Shown: positions 11,700 through 19,150 of the stretch, in pieces | Layout of the letters: each line of letters opens with the position of its first letter | Numbering within the stretch: the stretch's first letter is position 1 | Source of the DNA: Nocardia arthritidis NBRC 100137 | GTDB taxonomy: Bacteria; Actinomycetota; Actinomycetes; Mycobacteriales; Mycobacteriaceae | Length of the DNA stretch: 64,000 bases | Reading direction: 5' to 3' | Assembly: GCF_001612765.1 (NCBI RefSeq) | Contig: NZ_BDBB01000015.1 | Span: 98,758 to 162,757, forward strand | The notes under the pieces: model-generated | Told to the model about the DNA's origin: nothing | The model's input: only the letters and a program-made list of their open reading frames with translations | Databases searched by the model: none | Made by a program: the position numbers and the translations under genes

Positions 11700-12182
11700 A
11701 TGACCTTCGCACCCCGCCGTATCCCCGACGCGACCCTGATCAATACGGCCGAGACCGCCGCGGCGTGGCGAGAACAATTGCTGGCCGACCGGAACAAGCT
11801 GCGCGGCGGGACGTTCCGTGACGCCGCCGTCGCCCTGTGCGCGCTGGTCGCGGTGGCCGACAGCACGACCGCGGCGACCGGCCGCGCCACCGTCGCCGAG
11901 CTGGTCACAGCCGATCCGATTCTGCGCAATTTCCCGGTCGACGACTTGCGCGCCCTGTTCGAGGACAACTGCAATCGGCTGGCGAACGATCCGATCCGCG
12001 GCTGCGCGCACGTGCTGCGACAGATCGCCAAAGCGGGCGGGCGACCGGCCGAGGCGGACGCGGTGATCCGCACCGGCATCCTGATCGGCAGCGACGCCGG
12101 CGCCTGCGGCGCGGAGGCGACCGAGGCCGTCCGCGACGCCTGCCGGACGCTGCGCCTGGCCCCGGAGCGCTTCGGCCTCTGA
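11700..12182 (+). CDS. TerB-like (tellurite-resistance family) helical protein
   Basis: A 160-aa protein whose layout fits the TerB family: an all-helical fold with acidic helix turns and an ending 'VRDACRTLRLAPERFGL'. TerB domains are linked to tellurite and other stress responses, with no enzymatic function established. I chose the ATG at 11700 because the reading frame upstream looks non-coding. No other ter genes are nearby. The family assignment rests on pattern and is moderate. Confidence 0.6.
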   Translation: MTFAPRRIPDATLINTAETAAAWREQLLADRNKLRGGTFRDAAVALCALVAVADSTTAATGRATVAELVTADPILRNFPVDDLRALFEDNCNRLANDPIRGCAHVLRQIAKAGGRPAEADAVIRTGILIGSDAGACGAEATEAVRDACRTLRLAPERFGL

Positions 12183-12210
12183 GCCACGGCGCGAACGCTA
12201 CGATTCGCCT

Positions 12211-13389
12211 ATGCGTTCGATTGATGCCGCGCAGCGGCGCGCTCGGCTGGCGGTGCGGCACCGGTTGGCCATGCCGGAGCGCACGGGGCAGGTCGCGGAG
12301 ATCGCCCGCTCGGTGGTCGCGCTGCACGCGACCGATCCGGCGACCGTGTACCTCTCCGTCGCGGCCCGGGCCGACGGGCTCACGCCCTCGGACGTCGAAC
12401 AGGCGCTCTACGAGGATCGTTCGCTGCTGCGGATGCTCGCCATGCGCCGCACCATGTTCGTCGTGCCGGTGGAATCGGTTCCGATTCTTCAGACTTCGTG
12501 CGCGGACGCCCTCGCGCACAAGCAGCGGCGCACCTACGGCAAGTACCTGACGCAGGCGGGCATCGGCGACGGCGATACGGCAGGCTGGTGGGCGGAGGTC
12601 GAAGCCGAGACGCACAAAGCGTTGCTGGCCCGTGGCGCGGCGACCGGCGCGCAGTTGAGCAAGGACGTCCCGCGGTTGCGCACCCAGGTGAACACCGCGC
12701 CGGACAAGGCGTATTCGAAGCCGACGAACATCACCACCTGGGTACTGGTGACGCTCGGCTGCGAGGGCCGCATCGTGCGCGGCAGGCCGAACGGCGGCTG
12801 GACCAGCAGCCAGTACACCTGGGCGCCGATCGAATCGTGGCTGCCGGACGGCGTTCCCGCTCTTCCCGCCGCCGAGGCCAGGGCGGAACTGGTCCGTCGC
12901 TGGTTGCGCGCCTTCGGTCCCGCGCCGGTATCCGACGTCAAGTGGTGGACCGGGTGGACGCTCGGCGAGGTGCGCGCGGCGCTGGGCGTCCTGGATCTGG
13001 TCGAGGTCGACCTGGACGGCGTGACCGGCGTGCTCCTGGCCGACGACGTGGAGCCGGTCGCCGCGCCGCAGCCGTGGGCGGCGCTGCTGCCCGCCCTCGA
13101 TCCGACCCCGATGGGCTGGCAGGCGCGGGAGTGGTACCTCGGCTCGCACGCACCGCGCCTGTTCGATCGCAACGGCAACATCGGACCCACCGTCTGGTGG
13201 GATGGACGCGTCGTCGGAGGCTGGGCGCAGCGCAAGGACGGCGAGATCGTCTACCGCCTGCTCGAAGACGTGGGCGCGGACGCCGAAACGCTGATCGCCG
13301 CGCAAGCGCAACGCGTCGCCGACTGGTTCGGCGAGGTCCGCGCCATCCCGAGGTTCCGGACGCCGCTGGAGCGCGAGCTCACCGCCTGA
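12211..13389 (+). CDS. AlkZ/YcaQ-like winged-helix protein (HTH_42 family)
   Basis: A 392-aa protein of the 'winged helix DNA-binding domain' family that includes the AlkZ and YcaQ DNA glycosylases. Family marks are the N-terminal 'RTGQVAEIARSVVALHATDP' region, the wHTH segments in the middle, and 'PMGWQAREWYLG' followed by 'TVWWDGRVVGGWAQRKDG' near the end. Where AlkZ and YcaQ have a catalytic Gln-rich motif, this protein has His-Ala-Thr-Asp (about residues 49-52), so glycosylase activity is uncertain. A TACGAT hexamer ends 6 bp before the ATG and no Shine-Dalgarno is seen, which suggests a leaderless transcript. Confidence 0.75.
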   Translation: MRSIDAAQRRARLAVRHRLAMPERTGQVAEIARSVVALHATDPATVYLSVAARADGLTPSDVEQALYEDRSLLRMLAMRRTMFVVPVESVPILQTSCADALAHKQRRTYGKYLTQAGIGDGDTAGWWAEVEAETHKALLARGAATGAQLSKDVPRLRTQVNTAPDKAYSKPTNITTWVLVTLGCEGRIVRGRPNGGWTSSQYTWAPIESWLPDGVPALPAAEARAELVRRWLRAFGPAPVSDVKWWTGWTLGEVRAALGVLDLVEVDLDGVTGVLLADDVEPVAAPQPWAALLPALDPTPMGWQAREWYLGSHAPRLFDRNGNIGPTVWWDGRVVGGWAQRKDGEIVYRLLEDVGADAETLIAAQAQRVADWFGEVRAIPRFRTPLERELTA

Positions 13390-13774
13390 GCGAACGGCAC
13401 CGGATAGCTTGGACGGCTTGGAGATTCGCGGTTTCGCCGACAGCGACCGAGCAGCGTTTTGTCCGGCTCGGAGCCCTGGTCCCCGGCATGCGCTATCGCC
13501 GCGACCGGGTGCATTGTAAGTGCAGCGGATTGCACTGGACGTCGCCGAGAACAAGTCGCTGAACGATTCAGCGAACACCGGCGTCAGCTACTCCGCAGTA
13601 TCGATTGCTCCGGCCCGATCACGCAGTTGCCGAGTTGGCAGCAGTTGGTGAAGGACATCGAGTCTGCCGCCGCAGAGCTCGGATCGCGCGACGGCAAACG
13701 TAGTTCTGACGCACTCTGGTAGATCAACACCCTCCATCGCACGCGGCGTCGGCGCGGGTACTTCACCAGAACAC
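13390..13774. other. Intergenic region with two hairpins, no clear gene
   Basis: This 385-bp gap between convergent genes has lower GC than its neighbours. It holds two inverted repeats: AGTGCA (13519-13524) with TGCACT (13531-13536), and TCGCTGAA (13556-13563) with TTCAGCGA (13567-13574). An 87-codon frame at 13459-13722 has no recognisable motif, and I did not call it. Confidence 0.5.
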
Positions 13775-14635
13775 CTACATGTCCAGCCCGAGGTCGAGCA
13801 CCCGGACCGAGTGGGTGAGCGCGCCGACGGCGAGGTAGTCGACGCCGGTGCGGGCGTAGTCGGCGGCGACGTCCAGGCTCAGGCCGCCGGAGGACTCCAG
13901 TTTCGTCTGCGGGGACGCGGCGTTGCGGCGCTGGACTGCCGCCTGGGTCTGCCAGAGCGGGAAGTTGTCCAGCAGCACGAGTTCCACGTTCTCCGCGAGC
14001 ACGGCGTCGAGTTGTTCGAGGCTGTCGACCTCGACCTCGCAGGCGATGTCGGGAGCGGCCGCGCGGACCGCGCGCAGCGCCTCGACCACCGAACCCGCGG
14101 CGACCACGTGGTTGTCCTTGATCAGCGCGGCGTCGCCGAGACCCATGCGGTGGTTGACACCGCCGCCGACCCGCACGGCGTACTTCTGCAGCCCGCGCAG
14201 TCCGGGCAACGTCTTGCGGCTGTCGCGGATGCGACAGCGGGTGCCCGCGACGGCGTCCACCCAGGCGGCCGTCGCCGTCGCGATGCCGGACAGATGACAC
14301 ACCAGGTTGAGCATGGTGCGCTCGGCGGTGAGCAGTTTGCGCGTCGGCGCGATCACCGTCAGCACGGGCTGTCCCGGCGACACCCGGGTGCCGTCGGCGA
14401 CGCGATCGGTGATCTCGTACTCGCCCGCGCCGATCACCTCGTCGAGTACCAGCACACCGGCGTCGAGCCCGGCCACGGTCCCCGGTTCGCGCGAGACCAC
14501 CGACGCCTTGATCACCGCCGCCTCGGGCACGGTGGCCGTCGTCGTGACGTCCGGGCCGTAGCGCAGGTCCTCGTCCAGCGCGGCGCGGATGAGGCGCAGC
14601 ACCTCGTCGCGATCCAGGGCGGCATCCAGAGCCAT
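13775..14635 (-). CDS. nadC: Nicotinate-nucleotide pyrophosphorylase (carboxylating), NadC
   Basis: NadC (286 aa) joins quinolinate and PRPP to give nicotinate mononucleotide, CO2 and pyrophosphate. Recognisable parts are 'EDLRYGPDVTT' at the N-terminus, 'TRKTLPGLR'-like 'SRKTLPGLRGLQKYAV' (phosphoribosyl and quinolinate contacts), the 'GGGVNHRMGLGDAALIKDNH' region, and the closing 'ESSGGLSLDVAADYARTGVDYLAVGALTHS' barrel strands. The ATG at 14635 matches the family start. It is the last gene of the nadA-nadB-nadC operon, 70 bp after nadB. Confidence 0.96.
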   Translation of the reverse strand: MALDAALDRDEVLRLIRAALDEDLRYGPDVTTTATVPEAAVIKASVVSREPGTVAGLDAGVLVLDEVIGAGEYEITDRVADGTRVSPGQPVLTVIAPTRKLLTAERTMLNLVCHLSGIATATAAWVDAVAGTRCRIRDSRKTLPGLRGLQKYAVRVGGGVNHRMGLGDAALIKDNHVVAAGSVVEALRAVRAAAPDIACEVEVDSLEQLDAVLAENVELVLLDNFPLWQTQAAVQRRNAASPQTKLESSGGLSLDVAADYARTGVDYLAVGALTHSVRVLDLGLDM

Positions 14636-14705
14636 CGAAGTGTTCCTCTCTCGCCGAGCGGGGCGGTGGACAGCTCGTGGCATGTCCTGCTCGGCGCGCG
14701 TGTGG

Positions 14706-16271
14706 TCAGGGAAGTGGTGCGTACTCGGGCGCGCCGTCGTCGTCCAGCCGGATCGGGAGACTGTGGCGGAGTTCGTCCACGGCGTCCGGGTGATCCGACC
14801 GGGTGTGACAGCCACGGCTCTCGGTGCGGGCGAGCGCGGCCAGCAGCAGGGTGCGTGCCGCGAGGGTGAGCGCGGCGTCCTCGATTCCGGTGATCGGATG
14901 TGCGGCGGTGTGCGGGTCGCGGCGGACGACCACGTCGTCGAGCCGCTTGAGCGCTTCGGCGAGGCCGGCGCGGTCGCGGACCACCGAGGCGTGCGTGGTC
15001 ATCAGGCTCTGCACCACAGCGCGGTCGGCGAACTCGGCGGTGCGAGTGGAGATCTCGCTCACCCCGGCGCGCTCACCGAACCGCTCGGCAGCGGCGGCCC
15101 CGGCGCGCTCGCCCACCACCAGTCCCTCCAGCAAGCTGTTGGACGCCAACCGGTTCGCCCCGTGCAAACCGGTGCGCGCGACCTCACCGGCCGCGTACAG
15201 GCCGGGCACTCCGGTACGGCCGTGGGTGTCGGTGACGACTCCCCCGCACTGGTAGTGCGCGGCCGGCGCGACCGGGATGAGGTCCGTGCGCGGATCGATG
15301 CCCGTCGCCAGGCACGAGGCGGTGATCGTCGGAAATCGTTGCGCGAAACCGTCGATCGAGCGCGCGTCGAGATAGACGTGCTCGGTGCCGAGCGCCCGCA
15401 TGCGCGCCGCGATGGCACGGGAGACGACATCGCGGGGAGCAAGGTCGCCGCGCGGATGCACCCGCGCGGTCACCGAATTGCCCTCGGTGTCGACCAGCGT
15501 CGCACCTTCGCCGCGCACTGCTTCGCTGATCAGCGGCCTGCGCCCCATTCCGCCCGGGGTGTACAGCACGGTCGGGTGGAACTGCACGAACTCGAGATCG
15601 GCGACAGCCGCACCGGCCCACAGTCCGAGCGCGATGCCGTCCGCGGTGGCGCCCGGCGGATTGGTGCTCAGCGCGTACAACTGACCGAGGCCGCCGGTGG
15701 CCAGCAGCACGGCAGGCGCGTGGACGACACCGAAGCCCTTCTCCGACACCGCGACCACGCCCCGCACACCGTTCGGCCCGGTGACGATCTCGCCGACCGC
15801 CGCGCCGAACAGCACCGGCAGACCGGCTTCGTTCAGCGCCCGCTGCACCTCCGCGCCGGTGGCATCGCCGCCCGCATGGATGATCCGGCGGGTGCTGTGG
15901 CCCCCCTCGCGGGTCCGCGAGATCTGGCCGTCGCGGCCGAGGTCGAACACCGCGCCCAGGTCGGTCAGAGCGGCCACCGCGGCCTGCCCGCCCTCGACGA
16001 TGGAACGCACGGCGTCCACCTCGCACAATCCGGCGCCCGCCTCCACCGTGTCGTGCACGTGTGATTCGACCGAGTCACCGTGCGGCGCGACGACGGCGAT
16101 GCCGCCTTGGGCGTACTGGGTGGACGTATCGGTCGGGCCGCCTTTACTGAGCGTGAGCACCCGCAGACCACGCAGTGAGGCGGTACGCGCCGCGGTCAGT
16201 CCCGCGACGCCGCCGCCGATCACGACCAGATCGGCCTCGGCCTCCCAGTCGATCGAAACCCGGGTTGTCAT
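14706..16271 (-). CDS. nadB: L-aspartate oxidase NadB
   Basis: NadB (521 aa) oxidises L-aspartate to iminoaspartate with FAD, the first step of de novo NAD synthesis, and passes it to NadA. The N-terminal dinucleotide-binding motif is VVIGGGVAGLTAA, followed by 'STQYAQGGIAVV', typical of the succinate dehydrogenase/fumarate reductase flavoprotein fold. The substrate and catalytic region HPRGDLAPRDVVSRAI and 'GLHGANRLASNSLLEGL' are intact, and a C-terminal helical domain follows. It lies between nadA and nadC in one direction. Confidence 0.96.
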   Translation of the reverse strand: MTTRVSIDWEAEADLVVIGGGVAGLTAARTASLRGLRVLTLSKGGPTDTSTQYAQGGIAVVAPHGDSVESHVHDTVEAGAGLCEVDAVRSIVEGGQAAVAALTDLGAVFDLGRDGQISRTREGGHSTRRIIHAGGDATGAEVQRALNEAGLPVLFGAAVGEIVTGPNGVRGVVAVSEKGFGVVHAPAVLLATGGLGQLYALSTNPPGATADGIALGLWAGAAVADLEFVQFHPTVLYTPGGMGRRPLISEAVRGEGATLVDTEGNSVTARVHPRGDLAPRDVVSRAIAARMRALGTEHVYLDARSIDGFAQRFPTITASCLATGIDPRTDLIPVAPAAHYQCGGVVTDTHGRTGVPGLYAAGEVARTGLHGANRLASNSLLEGLVVGERAGAAAAERFGERAGVSEISTRTAEFADRAVVQSLMTTHASVVRDRAGLAEALKRLDDVVVRRDPHTAAHPITGIEDAALTLAARTLLLAALARTESRGCHTRSDHPDAVDELRHSLPIRLDDDGAPEYAPLP

Positions 16272-16392
16272 CGGCCCGCGCCTCTCTGTCTCCCGATCCG
16301 CGAACGTTCCCCCGCGCGGACACGGTGGTCAGCGCCGTGGCCACCGTGTTCCGCCGGAGAACGACCCACCGCCCTACGGACAGCGGTCGGAC

Positions 16393-17436
16393 TCATTCAC
16401 CGCCGCCGGGATTGCCGATCGCGATCATCCGCTGCACCGAATTGCGTCCCAGCGCGGCGGTTTCGGGATCGACGTACACCTCGTCACGGCCTTCGACCAG
16501 GCAGCGCAGCAGCGCCGCCGGGGTGATCATCTTCATGTACTTGCACGACGCCCGGTCGTTCACGGCCTGGAAGTCGATGCCGGGGGCGGCCTTGCGCAGC
16601 TGGTGCAGCATGCCGACCTCGGTGGCCACCAGCACCTGACTCGACTTCGCCGCCTTGGCGGCGTCGATCATGCCGCCGGTGGACAGGATGTGCACGCGAT
16701 CGGCCGGGAACGCGCCCTCGCCCGCCAGGTACAGCGCCGAGGTGGCGCACCCGCATTCGGGGTGCACGAACAGTTCCGCGTCCGGATGGGTGCGCGCCTG
16801 CTCGGTCAGCTCGTCGCCGTTGATGCCCGCGTGCACGTGGCACTCACCGGCCCAGATGTGCATGTTCGCGCGGCCTGTGACCCGCTTGACGTGCGCGCCG
16901 AGGAACTGGTCCGGCAGGAACAGCACCTCGCGGTCCGGGTCGATCGAGGCGACCACGTCCACCGCGTTGGACGAGGTGCAGCAGATGTCGGTGAGCGCCT
17001 TCACCTCGGCCGTGGTGTTGACGTAGGACACGACCATCGCGTTCGGGTGCTCGGCCTTCCACGCGCGCAGTTCGTCGGCCGTGATGGAATCCGCGAGCGA
17101 ACAACCGGCGCGCTGATCCGGGATGAGCACGGTCTTGGCCGGGCTGAGAATCTTGGCGGTCTCGGCCATGAAGTGCACGCCGCAGAACACGATGGTGTCC
17201 TCCGGCGCCTCGGCCGCGATCCGCGACAGCGCCAGCGAATCGCCGACGTGGTCGGCTACGTCCTGGATCTCCGGCAGCTGATAGTTATGCGCCAGGATCG
17301 TCGCGTTGCGCTCCCGAGCCAATCGCTTGACTTCCTGCGCCCACTCCGGCGTTGCCTCGACACCCGCGAACCCGGTGGGCCCGTCGAACACCTGCCCCAT
17401 CAGCGGGGGCGCCAGTTTCGCACCCGTCGTCGCCAT
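16393..17436 (-). CDS. nadA: Quinolinate synthase NadA
   Basis: NadA (347 aa) condenses iminoaspartate and dihydroxyacetone phosphate to quinolinate using a [4Fe-4S] cluster. Three candidate cluster cysteines are seen in [12 protein letters not shown], in the CCTSSNAV stretch, and in [11 protein letters not shown]. Further family marks are '[21 protein letters not shown]'-type sequence near the N-terminus and '[11 protein letters not shown]'. The ATG at 17436 gives the normal start (MATTGAK). It heads nadA-nadB-nadC and diverges from the NrtR-type regulator, with a palindromic operator in between. Confidence 0.96.
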   Translation of the reverse strand: MATTGAKLAPPLMGQVFDGPTGFAGVEATPEWAQEVKRLARERNATILAHNYQLPEIQDVADHVGDSLALSRIAAEAPEDTIVFCGVHFMAETAKILSPAKTVLIPDQRAGCSLADSITADELRAWKAEHPNAMVVSYVNTTAEVKALTDICCTSSNAVDVVASIDPDREVLFLPDQFLGAHVKRVTGRANMHIWAGECHVHAGINGDELTEQARTHPDAELFVHPECGCATSALYLAGEGAFPADRVHILSTGGMIDAAKAAKSSQVLVATEVGMLHQLRKAAPGIDFQAVNDRASCKYMKMITPAALLRCLVEGRDEVYVDPETAALGRNSVQRMIAIGNPGGGE

Positions 17437-17489
17437 GGATGGCTCCCTTCCTCGTGCGGTCGGCCGCGCGCCGATTCGCACCAAACCAG

Positions 17490-17512
17490 GTTTTCGACTT
17501 ACAATCGAAAAC
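17490..17512. promoter_or_regulatory. Probable NrtR operator and divergent promoter
   Basis: Perfect inverted repeat: GTTTTCGA (17490-17497) and TCGAAAAC (17505-17512) around 7 bp. The spacer and right arm contain TACAAT (17500-17505), a good -10 hexamer for the plus strand placed so that transcription would start at about the GTG of the regulator (17513). Binding here would block the regulator gene and could also block nadA, whose ATG is 54 bp away on the other side. Confidence 0.7.
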
Positions 17513-18274
17513 GTGGCCCATAGTAGCACCATCCACGAATCGCTCACCGCGGTGTTCCAGGTTCGCCGCTTCCCCGCCGACATCGCCGCAGGTCACCGCC
17601 CCGCAGACCGTGCGGAAAGCATGCTGCGGCGGTGCCCGCCCGATCAGCGGACCGAACTCGCGGTGTTGCTGTGGGAACGGGCACTCGACCCACAGAAGGG
17701 CACCTGGTCGCTACCCGGCGGCAGGCTGCGCGACGACGAGGATCTCGACACCTCCGCCCGCCGCCAGCTCGCCGAGAAGGTCGACGTGCGCGAGCTGAGC
17801 CATCTGGAACAGCTCTCGGTGTTCAGCGCCCCCGACCGGGTGCCGAGCCCGCGCCGCATCGCCTCGGCCTACCTCGGCCTGGTTCCGCTGACCGCCGACC
17901 CCCACCTGCCCTCGGACACCGCCTGGCACCCGATCTCGGCGCTGCCGGACATGTCCTTCGACCACCGCACGGTCGTCGACCACGCCCGCACCCGCCTGGC
18001 GGCGAAACTGTCCTACACCAATATCGCCTTCGCCCTCGCGCCGGACCGTTTCACGATGTCGACGTTGCGTGAGATCTATTGTGCGGCGCTCGGTTACGAC
18101 GTGGATACGACGAACCTCCAACGGGTGCTCTCCCGTCGCAAGGTGATCACCCCCACCGGCGCCACCGCCGCCCCCGGCCGTGCGGGCGGGCGCCCCGCCG
18201 CGGTCTACCGCTTCACCGACTCGGGGCTGCGAGTGACGGACGAGTTCGCCGCCCTGCGCCCGCCAGGCTCCTGA
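17513..18274 (+). CDS. nrtR: NrtR/NdnR-type NAD biosynthesis repressor (Nudix plus winged helix)
   Basis: A 253-aa protein with an N-terminal Nudix-like domain (about 15-150) and a C-terminal winged helix (about 160-245, including '[23 protein letters not shown]' and '[13 protein letters not shown]'). The Nudix box is degenerate ([20 protein letters not shown], with RQ and EK in place of RE and EE), as in NrtR regulators that bind ADP-ribose or related NAD metabolites without robust hydrolysis. NrtR and corynebacterial NdnR repress NAD synthesis genes. Here it diverges from nadABC, and its GTG start directly follows the palindrome, suggesting a leaderless, self-regulated message. Confidence 0.88.
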   Translation: MAHSSTIHESLTAVFQVRRFPADIAAGHRPADRAESMLRRCPPDQRTELAVLLWERALDPQKGTWSLPGGRLRDDEDLDTSARRQLAEKVDVRELSHLEQLSVFSAPDRVPSPRRIASAYLGLVPLTADPHLPSDTAWHPISALPDMSFDHRTVVDHARTRLAAKLSYTNIAFALAPDRFTMSTLREIYCAALGYDVDTTNLQRVLSRRKVITPTGATAAPGRAGGRPAAVYRFTDSGLRVTDEFAALRPPGS

Positions 18275-18280
18275 TCGAGC

Positions 18281-18296
18281 GCCCCTCGTCAGGGGC
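18281..18296 (+). terminator. Hairpin after nrtR
   Basis: GCCCCT and AGGGGC form a 6-bp stem with a CGTC loop, 6 bp after the nrtR stop. No T-tract follows. It may act as a terminator, also for the facing small gene. Confidence 0.4.
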
Positions 18297-18318
18297 ACGT
18301 GCGCGAGAGAATTCCAGA

Positions 18319-18495
18319 TCAGTAGTCGGTGGCTACTTTCCGGTGCTTGTCCTGGCGTCGATACTGCCGCTTACTCGGTACCGGACGAGCGGCGTTGCTG
18401 CGGCGCAAGGCATCTCGCCGCCGCCAAGCCGCCAGATCCGCGCGCTCCTGTGCAACGGGAGGCGTCTCGGCCCCCACGTGATGCGCTCGATCCAT
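18319..18495 (-). CDS. Possible 58-residue basic protein
   Basis: An ATG at 18495 is preceded by GAAAGGGGGCAGGGCG, a strong ribosome-binding sequence with 7-nt spacing, and the frame runs 58 codons to TGA. The product is very basic and has no hydrophobic segment; it begins MDRAHHVGAETPP and ends with SKRQYRRQDKHRKVATDY, which could bind RNA or DNA. Third-position GC is lower than in neighbouring genes, which weakens the call. I do not recognise a family. It lies between nrtR (convergent) and the cold-shock gene (divergent). Confidence 0.38.
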   Translation of the reverse strand: MDRAHHVGAETPPVAQERADLAAWRRRDALRRSNAARPVPSKRQYRRQDKHRKVATDY

Positions 18496-18900
18496 CGCCC
18501 TGCCCCCTTTCGACGCGGCTGCTTCCGGCCGCCCACGCTATCTCCGACACCGTCCCCGCCTCCACTGTTTTTCGCCGCGGACAACAGGCCACGGCGGCCG
18601 TCCGGATACGTTCGCCAGGCGGGAACCGCTCGCGTATCCCGGTGCCGGTCTTCGCCGCAGCCGAACATCACGGCTTGGACAATCGACCGGCCCGAAGCCG
18701 ATGGAAAAGCGCGTCGGCCGCCCCCACGGCCCGATCGAGCGTGTCACGCCGTGGATAGGCGAGTGCCGCTTGTGTCGGTTAGCTCACAAACCGAGGTCCG
18801 CGGTGTCGCGCGGTGCCGATTCGTGGCAGTGTTGACCTCTGAGACCGGGCTATCGAAGTGATTCGCTCGGCTCACCTACAGAAAAGAATGAAGTAAAGCA
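18496..18900. other. Long upstream region of the cold-shock gene
   Basis: A 405-bp stretch with no supported gene. A TTGACC hexamer at 18832-18837 could be a -35 element, but no convincing -10 sits at the right distance. The bases just before the csp ATG (AGAAAAGAATGAAGTAAAGCA) are unusually A-rich for this genome. A long structured leader is common for cold-shock mRNAs but is not demonstrated here. Confidence 0.4.
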
Positions 18901-19104
18901 ATGGCTCAAGGCAGTGTGAAGTGGTTTAACAGCGAAAAAGGCTTCGGCTTCATCGCGCAGGACGGCGGCGGCGCCGACGTCTTCGTTCATTACTCCGCCG
19001 TGTCCGGCTCGGGATTCAAGTCCCTTGAAGAAGGACAGCGCGTGGAGTTCGAGATCGGCCAAGGACAGAAGGGCCCCCAGGCTCAGGACGTCCGCGCGAT
19101 CTGA
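18901..19104 (+). CDS. Cold-shock protein (CspA family)
   Basis: A 67-aa single cold-shock domain, the usual length. Both nucleic-acid-binding motifs are present: KGFGFI (RNP1, about residues 14-19) and VFVHYS (RNP2, about 30-35). Such proteins bind single-stranded RNA and act as RNA chaperones. The gene stands alone, followed by a strong terminator, as expected for a highly expressed single-gene unit. Confidence 0.97.
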   Translation: MAQGSVKWFNSEKGFGFIAQDGGGADVFVHYSAVSGSGFKSLEEGQRVEFEIGQGQKGPQAQDVRAI

Positions 19105-19122
19105 TCGACGTAGCTAGGTAAG

Positions 19123-19150
19123 AGCCCCGCGCCTCTAGAGGCGCGGGGCT
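19123..19150. terminator. Bidirectional intrinsic terminator after the cold-shock gene
   Basis: AGCCCCGCGCCTCT (19123-19136) is followed directly by its exact reverse complement (19137-19150) and then TTT, the only textbook-quality terminator in the window. The central CTAG contains, on the minus strand, the TAG stop codon of the facing PhoD-like gene (19135-19137). The hairpin therefore includes the end of that coding sequence. Confidence 0.92.

Noticed and set aside
13459..13722. 87-codon open frame between convergent genes
   Set aside because: No motif, no good ribosome-binding site and atypical composition; kept only as intergenic.
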